A DNA stretch of 64,000 nt from Sphingomonas caseinilytica (GCF_023516455.1 NZ_JAMGBA010000001.1:1054001-1118000); one strand, 5' to 3'. Positions 1 to 9,342 are shown, numbered from the stretch's first letter. The notes: generated from the letters alone by a model not told the origin. Numbers and translations are program-made.

Positions 1-258
1 CGCCTGAGGGCCGCCGAAGAGGGACTGCCGGTCGTGCGCTCCACGCCAACCGGCATCAGCGCGCTGATCGATCCGCATGGCGCGATCATCCAGTCGGTGC
101 CGTGGCGGACCGCGGGGATGATCGACGCGCCCCTCCCCAACCCGCTCGCACCGACACTGTTTGCGAAGCTCGGCAACACCATCCCACTGTCGTTGGGCTT
201 CCTCCTCCTTTTCGTCGCGATTGCGCTGGACCGCCGCGCTCGCTACAGGACCATATAA
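1..258 (+). CDS. lnt: Apolipoprotein N-acyltransferase, C-terminal end (partial)
   Basis: The reading frame is open from base 1, so the gene starts outside the window; about 85 residues remain. They read through a VVRSTPTGISALIDPHG-like stretch, the typical end of the nitrilase domain of Lnt, which transfers the third acyl chain to the N-terminal Cys of lipoproteins at the inner membrane. A hydrophobic segment (LGFLLLFVAIAL) follows and matches the last transmembrane helix of the family. lnt directly upstream of metK is a familiar arrangement in alphaproteobacteria. The catalytic residues lie outside the window. The family call rests on this C-terminal part and on the neighbour. Confidence 0.85.
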   Translation, partial: RLRAAEEGLPVVRSTPTGISALIDPHGAIIQSVPWRTAGMIDAPLPNPLAPTLFAKLGNTIPLSLGFLLLFVAIALDRRARYRTI

Positions 259-283
259 CGATTCCTTTATATCTTAATTTTTA

Positions 284-295
284 GCAGATTTCTGC
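284..295 (+). other. Short hairpin in the metK leader
   Basis: GCAG (284-287) pairs with CTGC (292-295) around a 4-base loop in the AT-rich 56-base gap between lnt and metK. The AAGG at 297-300, the best ribosome-binding candidate, follows directly. It could influence metK translation, but it is too small to assign to any known SAM riboswitch class. Confidence 0.25.
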
Positions 296-314
296 CAAGG
301 ACTGATGGTATTCC

Positions 315-1547
315 ATGCGCACCTCCTATCTCTTCACGTCTGAATCCGTTTCCGAAGGCCACCCGGACAAGGTTGCCGACCAGATCAGCGATGCGATCGT
401 CGATCTCTTCCTGTCCAAGGATCCGGAAGCGCGCGTGGCGTGCGAGACGATGACCACGACCAACCGGGTCGTCCTGGCCGGAGAAATCCGCGGGCGTGGC
501 ATCATGGACGAGGACGGCAATTGGTCGCCGGGCATCCGCGAAGAGATCGAGCGCGCGGTTCGCGAGACGGTGAAGCGCATCGGCTATGAACAGGCCGGCT
601 TCCACTGGGACAAGTTCGACTTTTCGAACCACCTTCACCCGCAGTCGGCCCACATCGCGCAGGGCGTCGACGCCAGCGGCAACAAGGACGAAGGCGCCGG
701 CGACCAGGGCATCATGTTCGGCTTCGCTTGCGACGAAACCCCGGATCTCATGCCGGCGACGCTGGATTACAGCCACAAGATCCTGCAGCGCATGGCGGAC
801 GACCGCCACGCCGGCCGCGCTCCGTTCCTGGAGCCGGACGCCAAGAGCCAGGTCACGCTGCGCTTCGAGAACGGAAAGCCGGTCGAAGCGACCGCGATCG
901 TCGTCTCCACGCAGCACGCCAAGGGCTATGACGAGGGCGACAAGGAAGCCGAGCTCCACAACTATGTGAAGCAGGTCGTGTCCGACGTGCTTCCGGGCGG
1001 CCTCGTCACCGGCAACACCGTCTATCACATCAACCCGACCGGCAGCTTCGAGATCGGCGGGCCCGACGGCGACGCCGGCATCACCGGCCGCAAGATCATC
1101 GTCGACACCTACGGCGGCGCTGCACCGCATGGCGGCGGCGCGTTCAGCGGCAAGGACCCGACCAAGGTCGACCGCTCGGCCGCCTACGCCGCACGCTACC
1201 TTGCCAAGAACATTGTCGCGGCCGGCCTAGCCAAGCGCTGCACCATCCAGCTCGCCTATGCGATCGGCGTTTCGGCGCCGCTGTCGATCTATGTCGACAC
1301 GCATGGCACCGGCTCGGTTGGCGACGATACGATCGAGGCAGCGATCGGCCGCATCGGCAAGCTCGGCGGCCTGACCCCGCGCGGCATCCGCACCCACCTC
1401 ACGCTCAACAAGCCGATCTATTCGCCGACCGCCGCCTACGGCCACTTCGGCCGCAAGCCGGAAGGCGATCTCTTCCCGTGGGAAAAGACCGACCTGGTCG
1501 ACGATCTGAAGACCGCGCTCGACGAGGTCGCAAGCGTCGCTGCCTAG
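315..1547 (+). CDS. metK: S-adenosylmethionine synthetase
   Basis: This cytosolic enzyme makes S-adenosylmethionine from methionine and ATP. The 410 residues carry the family hallmarks: SEGHPDK near the N-terminus (residues 13-19, ATP binding), GAGDQG at 127-132, and a glycine-rich GGGAFSGKD loop near residue 275. The length is slightly above the roughly 385-400 usual for bacteria, and the extra residues are typical of alphaproteobacterial MetK. The ATG at 315 is preceded by a weak AAGG. trmB, itself a SAM-dependent enzyme, starts 15 bases after the stop and is probably co-transcribed. Confidence 0.97.
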   Translation: MRTSYLFTSESVSEGHPDKVADQISDAIVDLFLSKDPEARVACETMTTTNRVVLAGEIRGRGIMDEDGNWSPGIREEIERAVRETVKRIGYEQAGFHWDKFDFSNHLHPQSAHIAQGVDASGNKDEGAGDQGIMFGFACDETPDLMPATLDYSHKILQRMADDRHAGRAPFLEPDAKSQVTLRFENGKPVEATAIVVSTQHAKGYDEGDKEAELHNYVKQVVSDVLPGGLVTGNTVYHINPTGSFEIGGPDGDAGITGRKIIVDTYGGAAPHGGGAFSGKDPTKVDRSAAYAARYLAKNIVAAGLAKRCTIQLAYAIGVSAPLSIYVDTHGTGSVGDDTIEAAIGRIGKLGGLTPRGIRTHLTLNKPIYSPTAAYGHFGRKPEGDLFPWEKTDLVDDLKTALDEVASVAA

Positions 1548-1562
1548 GCCGCGCGACGGGTC

Positions 1563-2261
1563 ATGACAGCACACAAGGAAGGCGATCCGACCACGCTCAA
1601 CCGGCTTTACGGCCGGTCGAGCGGGCATAAGCTGCGCAAGGGCCAGGCCGATCTGGTCGAAACGCTCCTTCCGGCGATCGCGGTTCCTGAAGAGGGCGAC
1701 ATCACCGCCGAGCGGCTGTTCGGCGACGACCGCCCGCTCCACTTCGAAATCGGCTTCGGCGGCGGCGAGCATCTCGCGCATCGGGCAGACTTGCTTCCCG
1801 ATCACGGCTTCATCGGCTGCGAGCCCTTCGTCAACGGCGTCGCCCAGGCGCTGAGCCACATCCGTGACGGCCACCTGGCCAACGTCCGGGTCCACATGGG
1901 TGACGCGCTCGACGTACTTCGGCGCGTTCCCGACCAGTCGCTGCTGATGGTCTATCTTTTGCATCCCGACCCTTGGCCGAAGGCTCGGCACGCCAAGCGG
2001 CGGATGATGAATGACGGTCCGCTCGACCTCATCGCCGCCAAGATGAAGCCCGGCGGCGAGTTCCGGATGGCGACCGACGATCCCACCTATCTGAACTGGG
2101 CCCTGATGATCATGCAGCGCCACACCCACCAGTTCGAATGGCAGGTGAAGGCGCCGGGCGAATGGCTCGACTATCCGTCCGGCTGGCTGGAGACGCGTTA
2201 CGCCGCGAAGGCGCGGCGCCAGGGCCGCGTCCCGCATCAATTCCGCTATCGGCGCATCTGA
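1563..2261 (+). CDS. trmB: tRNA (guanine-N7-)-methyltransferase
   Basis: TrmB methylates G46 of tRNA variable loops using SAM. The 232-residue product has the SAM-binding motif FEIGFGGG (residues 61-68), GCEPFVNGV just after it, the diagnostic HPDPWPK (134-140), and a C-terminal ATDDPTY segment. It lies directly behind metK, so SAM supply and SAM use are probably expressed together. The upstream Shine-Dalgarno is weak, with only GACGGG near the ATG. Length and motif order fit the family well. Confidence 0.95.
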   Translation: MTAHKEGDPTTLNRLYGRSSGHKLRKGQADLVETLLPAIAVPEEGDITAERLFGDDRPLHFEIGFGGGEHLAHRADLLPDHGFIGCEPFVNGVAQALSHIRDGHLANVRVHMGDALDVLRRVPDQSLLMVYLLHPDPWPKARHAKRRMMNDGPLDLIAAKMKPGGEFRMATDDPTYLNWALMIMQRHTHQFEWQVKAPGEWLDYPSGWLETRYAAKARRQGRVPHQFRYRRI

Positions 2262-2265
2262 CTTG

Positions 2266-2359
2266 CGTTCGTCCTGAGCGGAGCCGCGAAGCGGCGCAGT
2301 CGAAGGGCGATCAGCAGGGCCGGCATGCAATCGCCCTTCGACTTCGCTCAGGACGAACG
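2266..2359. repeat. Intergenic palindromic repeat (TCGTCCTGAGCG type)
   Basis: The left arm 2266-2311 and the right arm 2330-2359 are inverted copies (CGTTCGTCCTGAGCG ... AGTCGAAGGGCGAT). The left arm carries an extra insert of about 17 bases that is itself a small hairpin (GCCGC-gaa-GCGGC). It sits between trmB and the cysteine synthase-like gene and may end the metK-trmB transcript. Such elements are widespread in sphingomonad genomes. Confidence 0.8.
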
Positions 2360-2400
2360 AGGGCTTTTGTTCTGCACTGGCCGCTCCTAATTAGGCAGCC

Positions 2401-3432
2401 ATGGACATTCGCCCTGACGTCCTCGCCGCCATCGGCAACACGCCGCTGATCAAGCTCCGTCGCGCATCGGAGGAAACCGGCTGCATCATTCTCGGCAAGG
2501 CCGAGTTCATGAACCCCGGCCATTCGGTCAAGGACCGCGCGGCGCTGGGGATCATCACCGACGCCATCGATCGCGGCGAACTTTGCCCCGGCGGAATGAT
2601 CGTCGAAGGGACAGCCGGAAATACCGGCATCGGCCTCGCCATCGTCGCCAACGCGCTCGGCATGAAGACGGTCATCGTCATCCCGGAAACGCAGGCCAAG
2701 GAAAAGAAGGACACGCTCCGCTCGCTTGGTGCAACCCTGCTCGAGGTCCCGGCGGTCCCCTACAAGAACGACAATAATTATGTGAAGGTCGCCGCCCGCA
2801 CCGCCGAGCGGCTGGCCCGCGAGCATCCGCAAGGCGCCATCTTCGCCAACCAGTTCGACAATGTCGCCAACCGCGACGTCCATGTCCGCACCACCGCTCC
2901 GGAAATCTGGGCGCAAACCGACGGCAAGGTTGACGGCTTCGTCAGCGCGATCGGGACGGGCGGAACTCTTGCCGGGGTCGCCGCCGGCTTACGCGAACGC
3001 CGTCCGGACATCGCCATCGCACTCGCCGACGTCCCCGGCGCGGCGATGCACAGCTTCTATACAACCGGCGAGCTCAAGGCCGAGGGAAGCTCGATCACCG
3101 AAGGGATCGGCCAGGGCCGCGTGACCGCCAACCTCGAAGGGTTCGAACCGGACCACAGCTTCTTCATTCCCGACGCCGAAAGCCTCGACATCGCCTACCG
3201 GCTCCTCAAGGAAGAAGGGCTGGCGCTCGGCCTGTCCTCCGGCGTCAATGTCGCGGGCGCGATCCGGCTGGCGCGCGAGCTTGGCCCGGGCAAGACCATC
3301 GTCACCATGCTGTGCGACCCGGCGACCCGCTATCAGTCGCGCCTGTTCAACCCGGAGTTCCTGCGGTCGAAGGGACTTGAGCCGCCTTCCTGGCTTGAAA
3401 ATCCGCAACCCATCGAACCGGCCTTCGCTTGA
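2401..3432 (+). CDS. Cysteine synthase / CBS-family PLP enzyme
   Basis: A fold-type II PLP enzyme of 343 residues. Lys44 in HSVKDRAA is the expected Schiff-base lysine, GTAGNTGIG binds the substrate carboxylate, and GTGGTLAG holds the PLP phosphate. Canonical CysK has TSGNTG; this protein has TAGNTG together with an ETQAKEKKDTLRSLGA segment. From memory, both features occur in the CysK-like branch that includes Cds1-type cysteine desulfhydrases. It could therefore make cysteine from O-acetylserine and sulfide, or break cysteine down. The ATG at 2401 follows a palindromic repeat, and no strong Shine-Dalgarno is visible. Confidence 0.85.
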   Translation: MDIRPDVLAAIGNTPLIKLRRASEETGCIILGKAEFMNPGHSVKDRAALGIITDAIDRGELCPGGMIVEGTAGNTGIGLAIVANALGMKTVIVIPETQAKEKKDTLRSLGATLLEVPAVPYKNDNNYVKVAARTAERLAREHPQGAIFANQFDNVANRDVHVRTTAPEIWAQTDGKVDGFVSAIGTGGTLAGVAAGLRERRPDIAIALADVPGAAMHSFYTTGELKAEGSSITEGIGQGRVTANLEGFEPDHSFFIPDAESLDIAYRLLKEEGLALGLSSGVNVAGAIRLARELGPGKTIVTMLCDPATRYQSRLFNPEFLRSKGLEPPSWLENPQPIEPAFA

Positions 3433-3487
3433 GCCCGGCCTAGGCCTATAGGCCGTCCCCGACACGACTCAGCGGAGGGAAGAATAA

Positions 3488-4150
3488 ATGACTCTTTCGA
3501 TTGGAAGCGTTGCCCCGGACTTTACGGCGGAAACGACGACCGGCCCCGTCCATTTCCACGATTGGATCGGCGACCAATGGGCAATCCTATTCTCTCACCC
3601 GAAGGCCTTCACCCCGGTCTGCACGACGGAGCTCGGCTATATGGCCGGCCTCAAGGATGAGTTCGCCAAGCGCAACACCAAGATCATCGGCCTCAGCGTC
3701 GACGCCAATGAAGACAACAGGAACTGGCTGCCGGACATTGAGGAAGTGTCGGGGAACAAGGTCGACTATCCGGTGATCGGCGACAGCGACCTCAGCGTCG
3801 CGAAGAAGTACAACATGCTTCCGGCCGACGCAGGTGAAACCGCCGCCGGCCGTACCGCGGCCAACAATGCGACCGTCCGCACCGTCTACATTGTCGGCCC
3901 GGACAAGAAGATCCGCGCCATGCTGCTCTATCCGATGAGCAGCGGCCGCAACTTCGACGAGGTGCTGCGCCTTCTGGATTCGGTCCAGCTGACCGAGAAC
4001 AAGGGGGTCGCGACCCCGGTCAACTGGAAGCCGGGCGAAGATGTCATCATCCCGCCGTCGGTCAGCGACGAGGACGCCAAGGCGAAATATCCGAACGGCT
4101 GGGAAACGGTGAAGCCCTACCTCCGCCGCATTCCGCAACCGGCGGACTAA
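3488..4150 (+). CDS. 1-Cys peroxiredoxin (Prx6 type)
   Basis: A 220-residue thiol peroxidase of the AhpC/TSA superfamily that reduces hydrogen peroxide and organic peroxides in the cytosol. The peroxidatic cysteine is Cys45 in FTPVCTTELG. The long C-terminal dimerisation part (GWETVKPYLRRIP at the end) and the lack of an obvious resolving Cys fit the Prx6/1-Cys class. A good ribosome-binding site (GCGGAGGGAAG) lies about 8 bases before the ATG. The stop overlaps the convergent downstream gene by 4 bases. Placement behind a cysteine enzyme suggests a thiol/redox context. Confidence 0.93.
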   Translation: MTLSIGSVAPDFTAETTTGPVHFHDWIGDQWAILFSHPKAFTPVCTTELGYMAGLKDEFAKRNTKIIGLSVDANEDNRNWLPDIEEVSGNKVDYPVIGDSDLSVAKKYNMLPADAGETAAGRTAANNATVRTVYIVGPDKKIRAMLLYPMSSGRNFDEVLRLLDSVQLTENKGVATPVNWKPGEDVIIPPSVSDEDAKAKYPNGWETVKPYLRRIPQPAD

Positions 4151-5040
4151 TCATAGGCGCGCACCGTCGCGCGCGACAGCATCCGGTCCTCCAGCGAATA
4201 ATAGAGATGGGTCGATCCATCCTGCTGGAGGATCGCCGATGCGGCAAAGGCGATGTCGGTTTCAGACCGGTCCTTCGCCGGGGGCGGGACCAGCATCGGC
4301 TCCACGCCGCGGTCCGTGACGCATTCGCAATTGCGGTCGAGCGTGACCCAGCCGATACGCCAGCGCGCATCGTGGGTAGCGCCGTTGTAGAACATGACGG
4401 GATCGCGTCCGGGACATTGCACGATCGGCCCCGGCGACAGATGCCAATTGTCCCAACTATCCTCCCGCACAGGAATGACCTCTTTCAGGACGGTCCATTC
4501 CGTGCCGATCTCAGGGCCGCTGGCCATGCCGATCCGCGAGGCATCATCGCGGGCGAATTCATAGAATAGCCGCCAGCTGTCATCGGCCGCCCGGAACAGG
4601 GTGGCTTCCTTGATATTGCCCTCCCCCTCGGCCGCTTTCAGGATCACCTCGCGCTTCTTGAGGCTGTGAATGTCCTTGCCGGTCGCCAGCAGCAACGATC
4701 CCTGCCGCCGCCCTGCCTCCACGCCGGTGAAGAAGACGAACAAGCCGTCGTCCGTCGGCTCGACGGTCGGGTCCTCGACCCCTCCGGCGTCTGCGTCCTC
4801 CGGACCGGGCGCGATCGCCGGCTTGTCGTCCATCAGGAAGTTGAGCCCGTCGTCGGAACAGCCGCACCAGATGATGCCGGTCGGATCGTCCACGCCCAGC
4901 GGCTTTGGCACGCCGCGCATCATCAGCCACAGCTTGCCTTCGCGAGCCCAGACATAGGGACTCATCCAGTCCATCGATCTCAGCGGCTCGGCCGCCGTAA
5001 GGCAAACTTGGTCGACCTGTTCGACGACATAGGCGACCAT
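4147..5040 (-). CDS. GH130/GH43-like five-bladed propeller protein
   Basis: A 297-residue protein without a signal peptide. It resembles the GH43/GH62/GH130 beta-propeller superfamily: MSPYVWAREGKLWLMMR early, GGVEDPTVEPTDDG in the middle (GH130 members have a similar G-V-E-D-P-R motif), and repeated blade-like W/Y-rich strands later, such as SWRLFYEFARDD and DPVMFYNGATHD. GH130 enzymes are phosphorylases or hydrolases of beta-mannosides. The Asp of EDP is present, but the full catalytic set cannot be checked by eye. The gene follows the PQQ dehydrogenase on the same strand, 24 bases downstream, so the two may form a sugar-related operon. The exact substrate is unknown. Confidence 0.7.
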   Translation of the reverse strand: MVAYVVEQVDQVCLTAAEPLRSMDWMSPYVWAREGKLWLMMRGVPKPLGVDDPTGIIWCGCSDDGLNFLMDDKPAIAPGPEDADAGGVEDPTVEPTDDGLFVFFTGVEAGRRQGSLLLATGKDIHSLKKREVILKAAEGEGNIKEATLFRAADDSWRLFYEFARDDASRIGMASGPEIGTEWTVLKEVIPVREDSWDNWHLSPGPIVQCPGRDPVMFYNGATHDARWRIGWVTLDRNCECVTDRGVEPMLVPPPAKDRSETDIAFAASAILQQDGSTHLYYSLEDRMLSRATVRAYD

Positions 5041-5064
5041 CGCCTCAGGCCTTTCGCGGCGGCA

Positions 5065-6213
5065 TCACTTCGGATCGAGCCGAAGCAATTTGCCCCCGCT
5101 ATTGCCGTCCTGGAGTAGATAGACACTGCCGTCCGGTCCCTGGTCCACCGCCCGGATCCTGGCGCCCATCGGCCAATTCTCGGCCTTGGTCGCCTTGTCG
5201 CCGTCGATATCCACCCGGATCAGCGCCTCGCCGGACAAGGCGCCAACCAGCGCATCGCCCTTCCACTGCGGAAATTTGTCGCCGGTGTAGATCATCATTG
5301 CGCCCGGCGAGATAGACGGCGTCCACCAGACCTTCGGCGCCTCGAAACCGTCGCCCTGCTTATGGTCCGGGATATCCTTCCCATCATAATGACTGCCGTT
5401 CGATACAAGCGGCCAGCCGTAATTCTTGCCCGGCAGGATCAGGTTGATCTCATCACCGCCCTTTGGCCCCATCTCGCTTTCCCACAGCCGCCCGTCCGGC
5501 GCGAACTGGATGCCGAGCAGGTTGCGATGGCCCATCGACCAGAATTCCGCCGCGACCCCGCCCCGCGATGCCCAGGGATTCCCGGGCGCGGGTGCGCCTT
5601 CCGCGGTCAGGCGAAGCACTTTGCCGAGGTTACCTCCGAATTCCTGCGCTGGTGTCATTTCCTGCCGCTCGCCCGACGTCAGGTAGAGGTAGCCGTCCGG
5701 CCCGAACGCGATCCGATGCGAGAAATGGCCACTGCCGGACTCCTTGGGTTGCTGCCGCCAGATGACCTTGAAGTCCTTCAAGGCCGGCGCCGCGACATTG
5801 CTAAGATCGAGCGTGCCATAGCCCAGCGCCGCGCCGCTCGTGCCGCCCGGACCGCCTTCGACGAAGGACAGATAGACGCGCTGGTTACCGGCGAAGTCCG
5901 GATGCGGCATCACGTCCCCAAGCCCGCCTTGCCCGGCAACCACGGCATTCGGAACGCCGCCGACTTCCGTGCGCTTTCCATTGGTGACGTCGACCAGCCA
6001 CAGCTTGCCCTCCTTCTCGGTCAGAAGCGCCATGTTGGTCAGCGGCAAGCCGCTCCCCGGCAGGAAGGCCATGGCCCAGGGCGTGTCGAAATCCGCCACT
6101 TCGGTCACCGTAAAGGGCTGGTCCGCGCTTGCCGCCCGCTGAGCCGCACCTTCCGACTGGCAAGCCGCGCAGAGCGTCGCGATCATTGCTGCTTGCAAAA
6201 CTCTTCGGCTCAT
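5065..6213 (-). CDS. PQQ-dependent aldose sugar dehydrogenase, exported
   Basis: I place the start at 6213 because AGGAGAAATTGG immediately precedes that ATG; a longer frame reaching 6417 lacks this and would overlap the divergent gene. The 382-residue product begins with a signal sequence (MSRRVLQAAMIATLCAAC) that could be lipoprotein-type, though the lipobox is weak. The mature part is a PQQ-glucose/aldose dehydrogenase propeller, with HRNLLGIQFAPDG, SEMGPKGGDEIN and GKNYGWP as in soluble Asd enzymes. It would oxidise aldoses in the periplasm. No PQQ biosynthesis genes are in the window. Confidence 0.88.
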   Translation of the reverse strand: MSRRVLQAAMIATLCAACQSEGAAQRAASADQPFTVTEVADFDTPWAMAFLPGSGLPLTNMALLTEKEGKLWLVDVTNGKRTEVGGVPNAVVAGQGGLGDVMPHPDFAGNQRVYLSFVEGGPGGTSGAALGYGTLDLSNVAAPALKDFKVIWRQQPKESGSGHFSHRIAFGPDGYLYLTSGERQEMTPAQEFGGNLGKVLRLTAEGAPAPGNPWASRGGVAAEFWSMGHRNLLGIQFAPDGRLWESEMGPKGGDEINLILPGKNYGWPLVSNGSHYDGKDIPDHKQGDGFEAPKVWWTPSISPGAMMIYTGDKFPQWKGDALVGALSGEALIRVDIDGDKATKAENWPMGARIRAVDQGPDGSVYLLQDGNSGGKLLRLDPK

Positions 6214-6253
6214 CCAATTTCTCCTGATGGCAGGGGCGACACGAAAGGCTCCC

Positions 6254-7300
6254 ATGGACAAGGTCGCTATCCTTTCCTTAGCCACGGCCGTGCCGCCGTA
6301 CATCGTTGAACAAAGCGAGGCGAAGTCCAAGGCGCGCGAGCTTTTCGGCGGGCGCAAGGAATTGTTCGACCGGCTGGCAGGCGTCTTCGACAACGCCGGC
6401 ATCGCCCAGCGCCACATCGTCGCGCCGATTGATTGGTACGAACATTCTCACGGGTGGAAGGAACGCAACAGGCTCTATCTGGATGCGTCGGACGCCCTGT
6501 TTCGCGACGTCGCTACGATGGCAATCGAGCAGGCAGGCCTTTCTCCTGACGAAATCGACGGAGTGGTCGCCGTATCCACCACAGGCATTGCAACACCGAG
6601 CCTCGACGCCCGAAACGGCCCGGGAATCGGCCTCAGAGCGGACATCCGCCGCGTTCCAATCTTCGGGATGGGCTGCGCGGGCGGCGTGAACGGGCTGGCC
6701 ACCGCAGCGCGGCTGGCAGCCGCCGAGCCCGGCACTCGCTGGCTGTTCGTGACGATCGAGACCTGCTCGATCGCCATCCGCCTCGACAGCGACGATCCGG
6801 CGGCGATCGTAGCCACCGCGATTTTCGGCGATGGCGCTGCGGCGGCGGTGGTGCAGGCCGGGGCCGCTGGATTTGCAACCATCGCGGGGTCCGGAGAGCG
6901 AATGTGGCCAGACACCCTCAACATCATGGGATGGCGGGTCGAAGATCCGGGCCTCGCCGTCGTGTTCGACCGCGCCATTCCGCCATTCGTGGAAGCGGAA
7001 CTGGCCGAGGCGGTCGATACGATGCTGGCGGACTTCGGCTGCGGAAGAGACTCCATCGACCGCTTCTGCTGTCATCCCGGTGGGGTGAAGGTGATCGACG
7101 CGATCGAAAGCGCGCTGGAGCTTCCGATCGGAACACTGGACCTGGAACGCGATGTCCTTAACGACTGCGGGAACATGAGCGCACCGACTGTCCTGTTCGT
7201 CCTCGACCGGCTGATCTCCCGCGGCCTTCCTCAGCGGACGATGCTGACCAGCTTCGGGCCGGGATTTACCTGCGCCGGAATGTTGCTGGAGCGCGCATGA
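6254..7300 (+). CDS. Type III polyketide synthase
   Basis: A chalcone/alkylresorcinol synthase-type enzyme that condenses malonyl-CoA units on an acyl-CoA starter. From the ATG at 6254 (preceded by CGAAAGG) the product is 348 residues. A longer frame from 6227 is possible but less likely. The catalytic triad is visible: Cys141 in FGMGCAGG, His274 in CCHPGG and Asn307 in DCGNMSAPT. The stop overlaps the next gene by 4 bases (ATGA), and that gene encodes an ICMT-like methyltransferase. The same pairing occurs in the phenolic-lipid operons srsA-srsB of Streptomyces and bpsA-bpsB of Bacillus. An alkylpyrone or alkylresorcinol product is inferred. Confidence 0.9.
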   Translation: MDKVAILSLATAVPPYIVEQSEAKSKARELFGGRKELFDRLAGVFDNAGIAQRHIVAPIDWYEHSHGWKERNRLYLDASDALFRDVATMAIEQAGLSPDEIDGVVAVSTTGIATPSLDARNGPGIGLRADIRRVPIFGMGCAGGVNGLATAARLAAAEPGTRWLFVTIETCSIAIRLDSDDPAAIVATAIFGDGAAAAVVQAGAAGFATIAGSGERMWPDTLNIMGWRVEDPGLAVVFDRAIPPFVEAELAEAVDTMLADFGCGRDSIDRFCCHPGGVKVIDAIESALELPIGTLDLERDVLNDCGNMSAPTVLFVLDRLISRGLPQRTMLTSFGPGFTCAGMLLERA

Positions 7301-7785
7301 GCTGGGCGGCGATCGCGATCCTATGCTTCGTCACGGTGCAGCGGATCGCGGAATTGCTCCTCTCCCAACGCAACACGAAGCGGCTGCTGGCGCGAGGCGC
7401 TTGTGAAGTGGCGCCCGAACATTATCCGTTCCTCGTCCTGCTCCACGCTTCCTGGCTGGCGGTCCTGTGGATCTTCGGACCGGGACCGCCCATCCACATC
7501 ATCCCGCTAATCCTGTTCATCCTGCTCCAACTCGGTCGGGTTTGGGTCATCGCGACGCTTGGCGAGCGATGGACGACACGCATCATCATCCTGCCTGGCT
7601 CCCCGCTGGTCACGACCGGCCCATATCGCTGGGTCAACCACCCCAACTATCTCGTCGTTATCGGAGAGATTGCCGTTCTGCCACTGGTGTTCGGCTTGCC
7701 GGGCGTCGCGATCGTCTTTTCACTTCTGAACGCGGCTATTCTTGCCGTCCGGATCAAGGCCGAGAACCGCGCCCTTGGGCGCTGA
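7297..7785 (+). CDS. Isoprenylcysteine carboxyl methyltransferase-like membrane methyltransferase
   Basis: A 162-residue, largely hydrophobic protein of the ICMT/PEMT family with about four membrane segments. The C-terminal signature GPYRWVNHPNYLVVIGE is the SAM-binding region of the family. Translationally coupled to the type III PKS (ATGA overlap), it is probably the SrsB/BpsB-type enzyme that O-methylates the polyketide lipid. The last 66 bases are shared antisense with the 3' end of the convergent glycosyltransferase gene. A diverged second copy of its last ~30 codons lies at 10699-10800, so this 3' end is next to an insertion junction. Confidence 0.85.
   Translation: MSWAAIAILCFVTVQRIAELLLSQRNTKRLLARGACEVAPEHYPFLVLLHASWLAVLWIFGPGPPIHIIPLILFILLQLGRVWVIATLGERWTTRIIILPGSPLVTTGPYRWVNHPNYLVVIGEIAVLPLVFGLPGVAIVFSLLNAAILAVRIKAENRALGR
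7691..7785 (+). repeat. Direct repeat A, left copy (ICMT 3' end)
   Basis: The final ~30 codons of the methyltransferase gene. They are repeated in diverged form at 10699-10800: over 28 aligned codons I count 57 of 84 identical bases and 21 of 28 identical residues. The two copies bracket three glycan-related genes. Confidence 0.75.
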
Positions 7786-9342
7786 GGTAGCCGGATAGAC
7801 GTAGACATCATAGGATTCGCCAGACAGGGCGGGACGAAGCCGTGCCACGAAACCCATGGAAGCCAGGAATCTTGCCTTGTTTTCCGGCGTCACCGTGAGG
7901 ACATTGTGAAACATATACTTGAGTTTGGCACGTTCGTAGCGGTCGAGGTTCGTGGTCGAGAGATAAACGACCGGCCGTCCCGTTGACCGATGCAGTCGAC
8001 GCGCATCGGACACCACGTCATCCAGGGTCAAATCGCTTCGGGAATTCTTGATCAGCCGGGAAAATTCCCCGAAGCGCCCCTCCCGCATCATCCACACCGG
8101 GTTATCGACATAATAGTTGAAGGCGTCGAGGACGGTATCGGGATCGCCCATCAGAATGGCACCCTGCAAGCTGGGCTGCTTCAGCAATTCGGCGACGTCG
8201 GCCGACCTCGTATAGGGGGTTCCTCTGATGCGTCCTTCGATTGGAAAGGTCAGGCGAACGGTCTGCGCGAGAAGCAGGCAGGCCAATGTCCATGCGCCCA
8301 CTACTTCCATGCTCTTCGTCCAGTGGCGTTCCGGAAGGGGTTCGCCGCCTCCCTTGATGACGATCCAGTGCAGCGACAAGAGGTAGATGGGAAACAGCAT
8401 TTCGTGCCGGTAGTCCGACGGATAGACGATATAGTAGAACTGCTTCAGGGCAACGAAGGCCACGATCGCAGCAACCAGCGCCGGTCGGTTCCTGACGAGT
8501 GACAGGATGCTTACGAACATCACGATATTCAACAGCAGGGGCGACGAACTCGCGACGTGAAATCCGTGCTCAGTGTCCACCAGGGCCCTGCCAAATGTAG
8601 CGAGCGAGAGAGTATCGAGATTGCTCGACACTGCTCCGTCGTTGAAAGGCGGATAGACGGTGATGAAGCAAAGCCAGGCGCCGATCGCCGCGATTACCGA
8701 ATTGGCGAAAAATCTCACCCAATCCGATCGCTCCGCCGATTTATCGCTGTACAGCTCAATGAACCGGAACAGCAGGAAACAGCCAGCCAATATGCAGCTT
8801 GGCACGTTCGTGTTTGCAAGCAGTGCGATGAGCAGACCGAGCCAGATGCTATTCTTGATCCGGTCGTAAAGCGCCGCGATCAGGAACATGACGAGGACGG
8901 CGATGTCGTAGTTCCGGGCGACGACGACATATTCGAATGCGCCGTAGAAACTGAACAGCACCAGGCCAATGATCGCCAGGCGGAATGGCGAATATAAAGC
9001 GAACAAGCCCATTGCCGCGAAGCCGACAAGCGCGGAAACAAACGGGAGCACCTCGCGATAGGGCGCGACCCAATGCGCTGCTCGGAGCAGGAGATACCAA
9101 AGGGCGGGATGACCCTCGCCATGGAGGTTCCGAAGCATCTCGATCGTATTGTCGCCCGACAAGGCCAAGGTCAGCGCCCGAACCTCGTCCCGCCAGAACA
9201 CATGGTCCGTCATCAGCCAGACGACCAAAATGCTCCAGAGAAGCAGCAAGATTATTCGGGGCAAACTACGGGGCGCGGCCGGGCTGTCCCCGGACAGCGG
9301 AGAATAAATGAAACTCGTCAAACTAATCCCCGTCCCTGCCAA
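7720..9342 (-). CDS. GT-C-type membrane glycosyltransferase (GT39/GT83-like)
   Basis: A 540-residue polytopic protein. After the first membrane helix comes [11 protein letters not shown] (Asp52-Glu53), and a little later [13 protein letters not shown]. These are the acidic pair and the HP-x-L loop of GT-C enzymes that use polyprenyl-phosphate sugars. About ten further helices precede a soluble C-terminal domain. The last 21 codons run antisense into the 3' end of the ICMT-like gene, which suggests the native stop was lost at an insertion junction near 7785. It is divergent from a GT2/GtrA pair. It probably adds a sugar to a surface glycan or lipid; substrate unknown. Confidence 0.78.
   Translation of the reverse strand: MAGTGISLTSFIYSPLSGDSPAAPRSLPRIILLLLWSILVVWLMTDHVFWRDEVRALTLALSGDNTIEMLRNLHGEGHPALWYLLLRAAHWVAPYREVLPFVSALVGFAAMGLFALYSPFRLAIIGLVLFSFYGAFEYVVVARNYDIAVLVMFLIAALYDRIKNSIWLGLLIALLANTNVPSCILAGCFLLFRFIELYSDKSAERSDWVRFFANSVIAAIGAWLCFITVYPPFNDGAVSSNLDTLSLATFGRALVDTEHGFHVASSSPLLLNIVMFVSILSLVRNRPALVAAIVAFVALKQFYYIVYPSDYRHEMLFPIYLLSLHWIVIKGGGEPLPERHWTKSMEVVGAWTLACLLLAQTVRLTFPIEGRIRGTPYTRSADVAELLKQPSLQGAILMGDPDTVLDAFNYYVDNPVWMMREGRFGEFSRLIKNSRSDLTLDDVVSDARRLHRSTGRPVVYLSTTNLDRYERAKLKYMFHNVLTVTPENKARFLASMGFVARLRPALSGESYDVYVYPATSAPKGAVLGLDPDGKNSRVQK

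Noticed and set aside
259-314. SAM riboswitch upstream of metK
   Set aside because: The gap is only 56 bases, and I could not find the conserved pairing pattern of SAM-II, SAM-V or SAM/SAH elements; only a tiny hairpin is present.
2266-2359. CRISPR-like repeat structure
   Set aside because: Inverted rather than direct repeats, no regular spacers, and no cas genes anywhere in the window. No CRISPR array was found.
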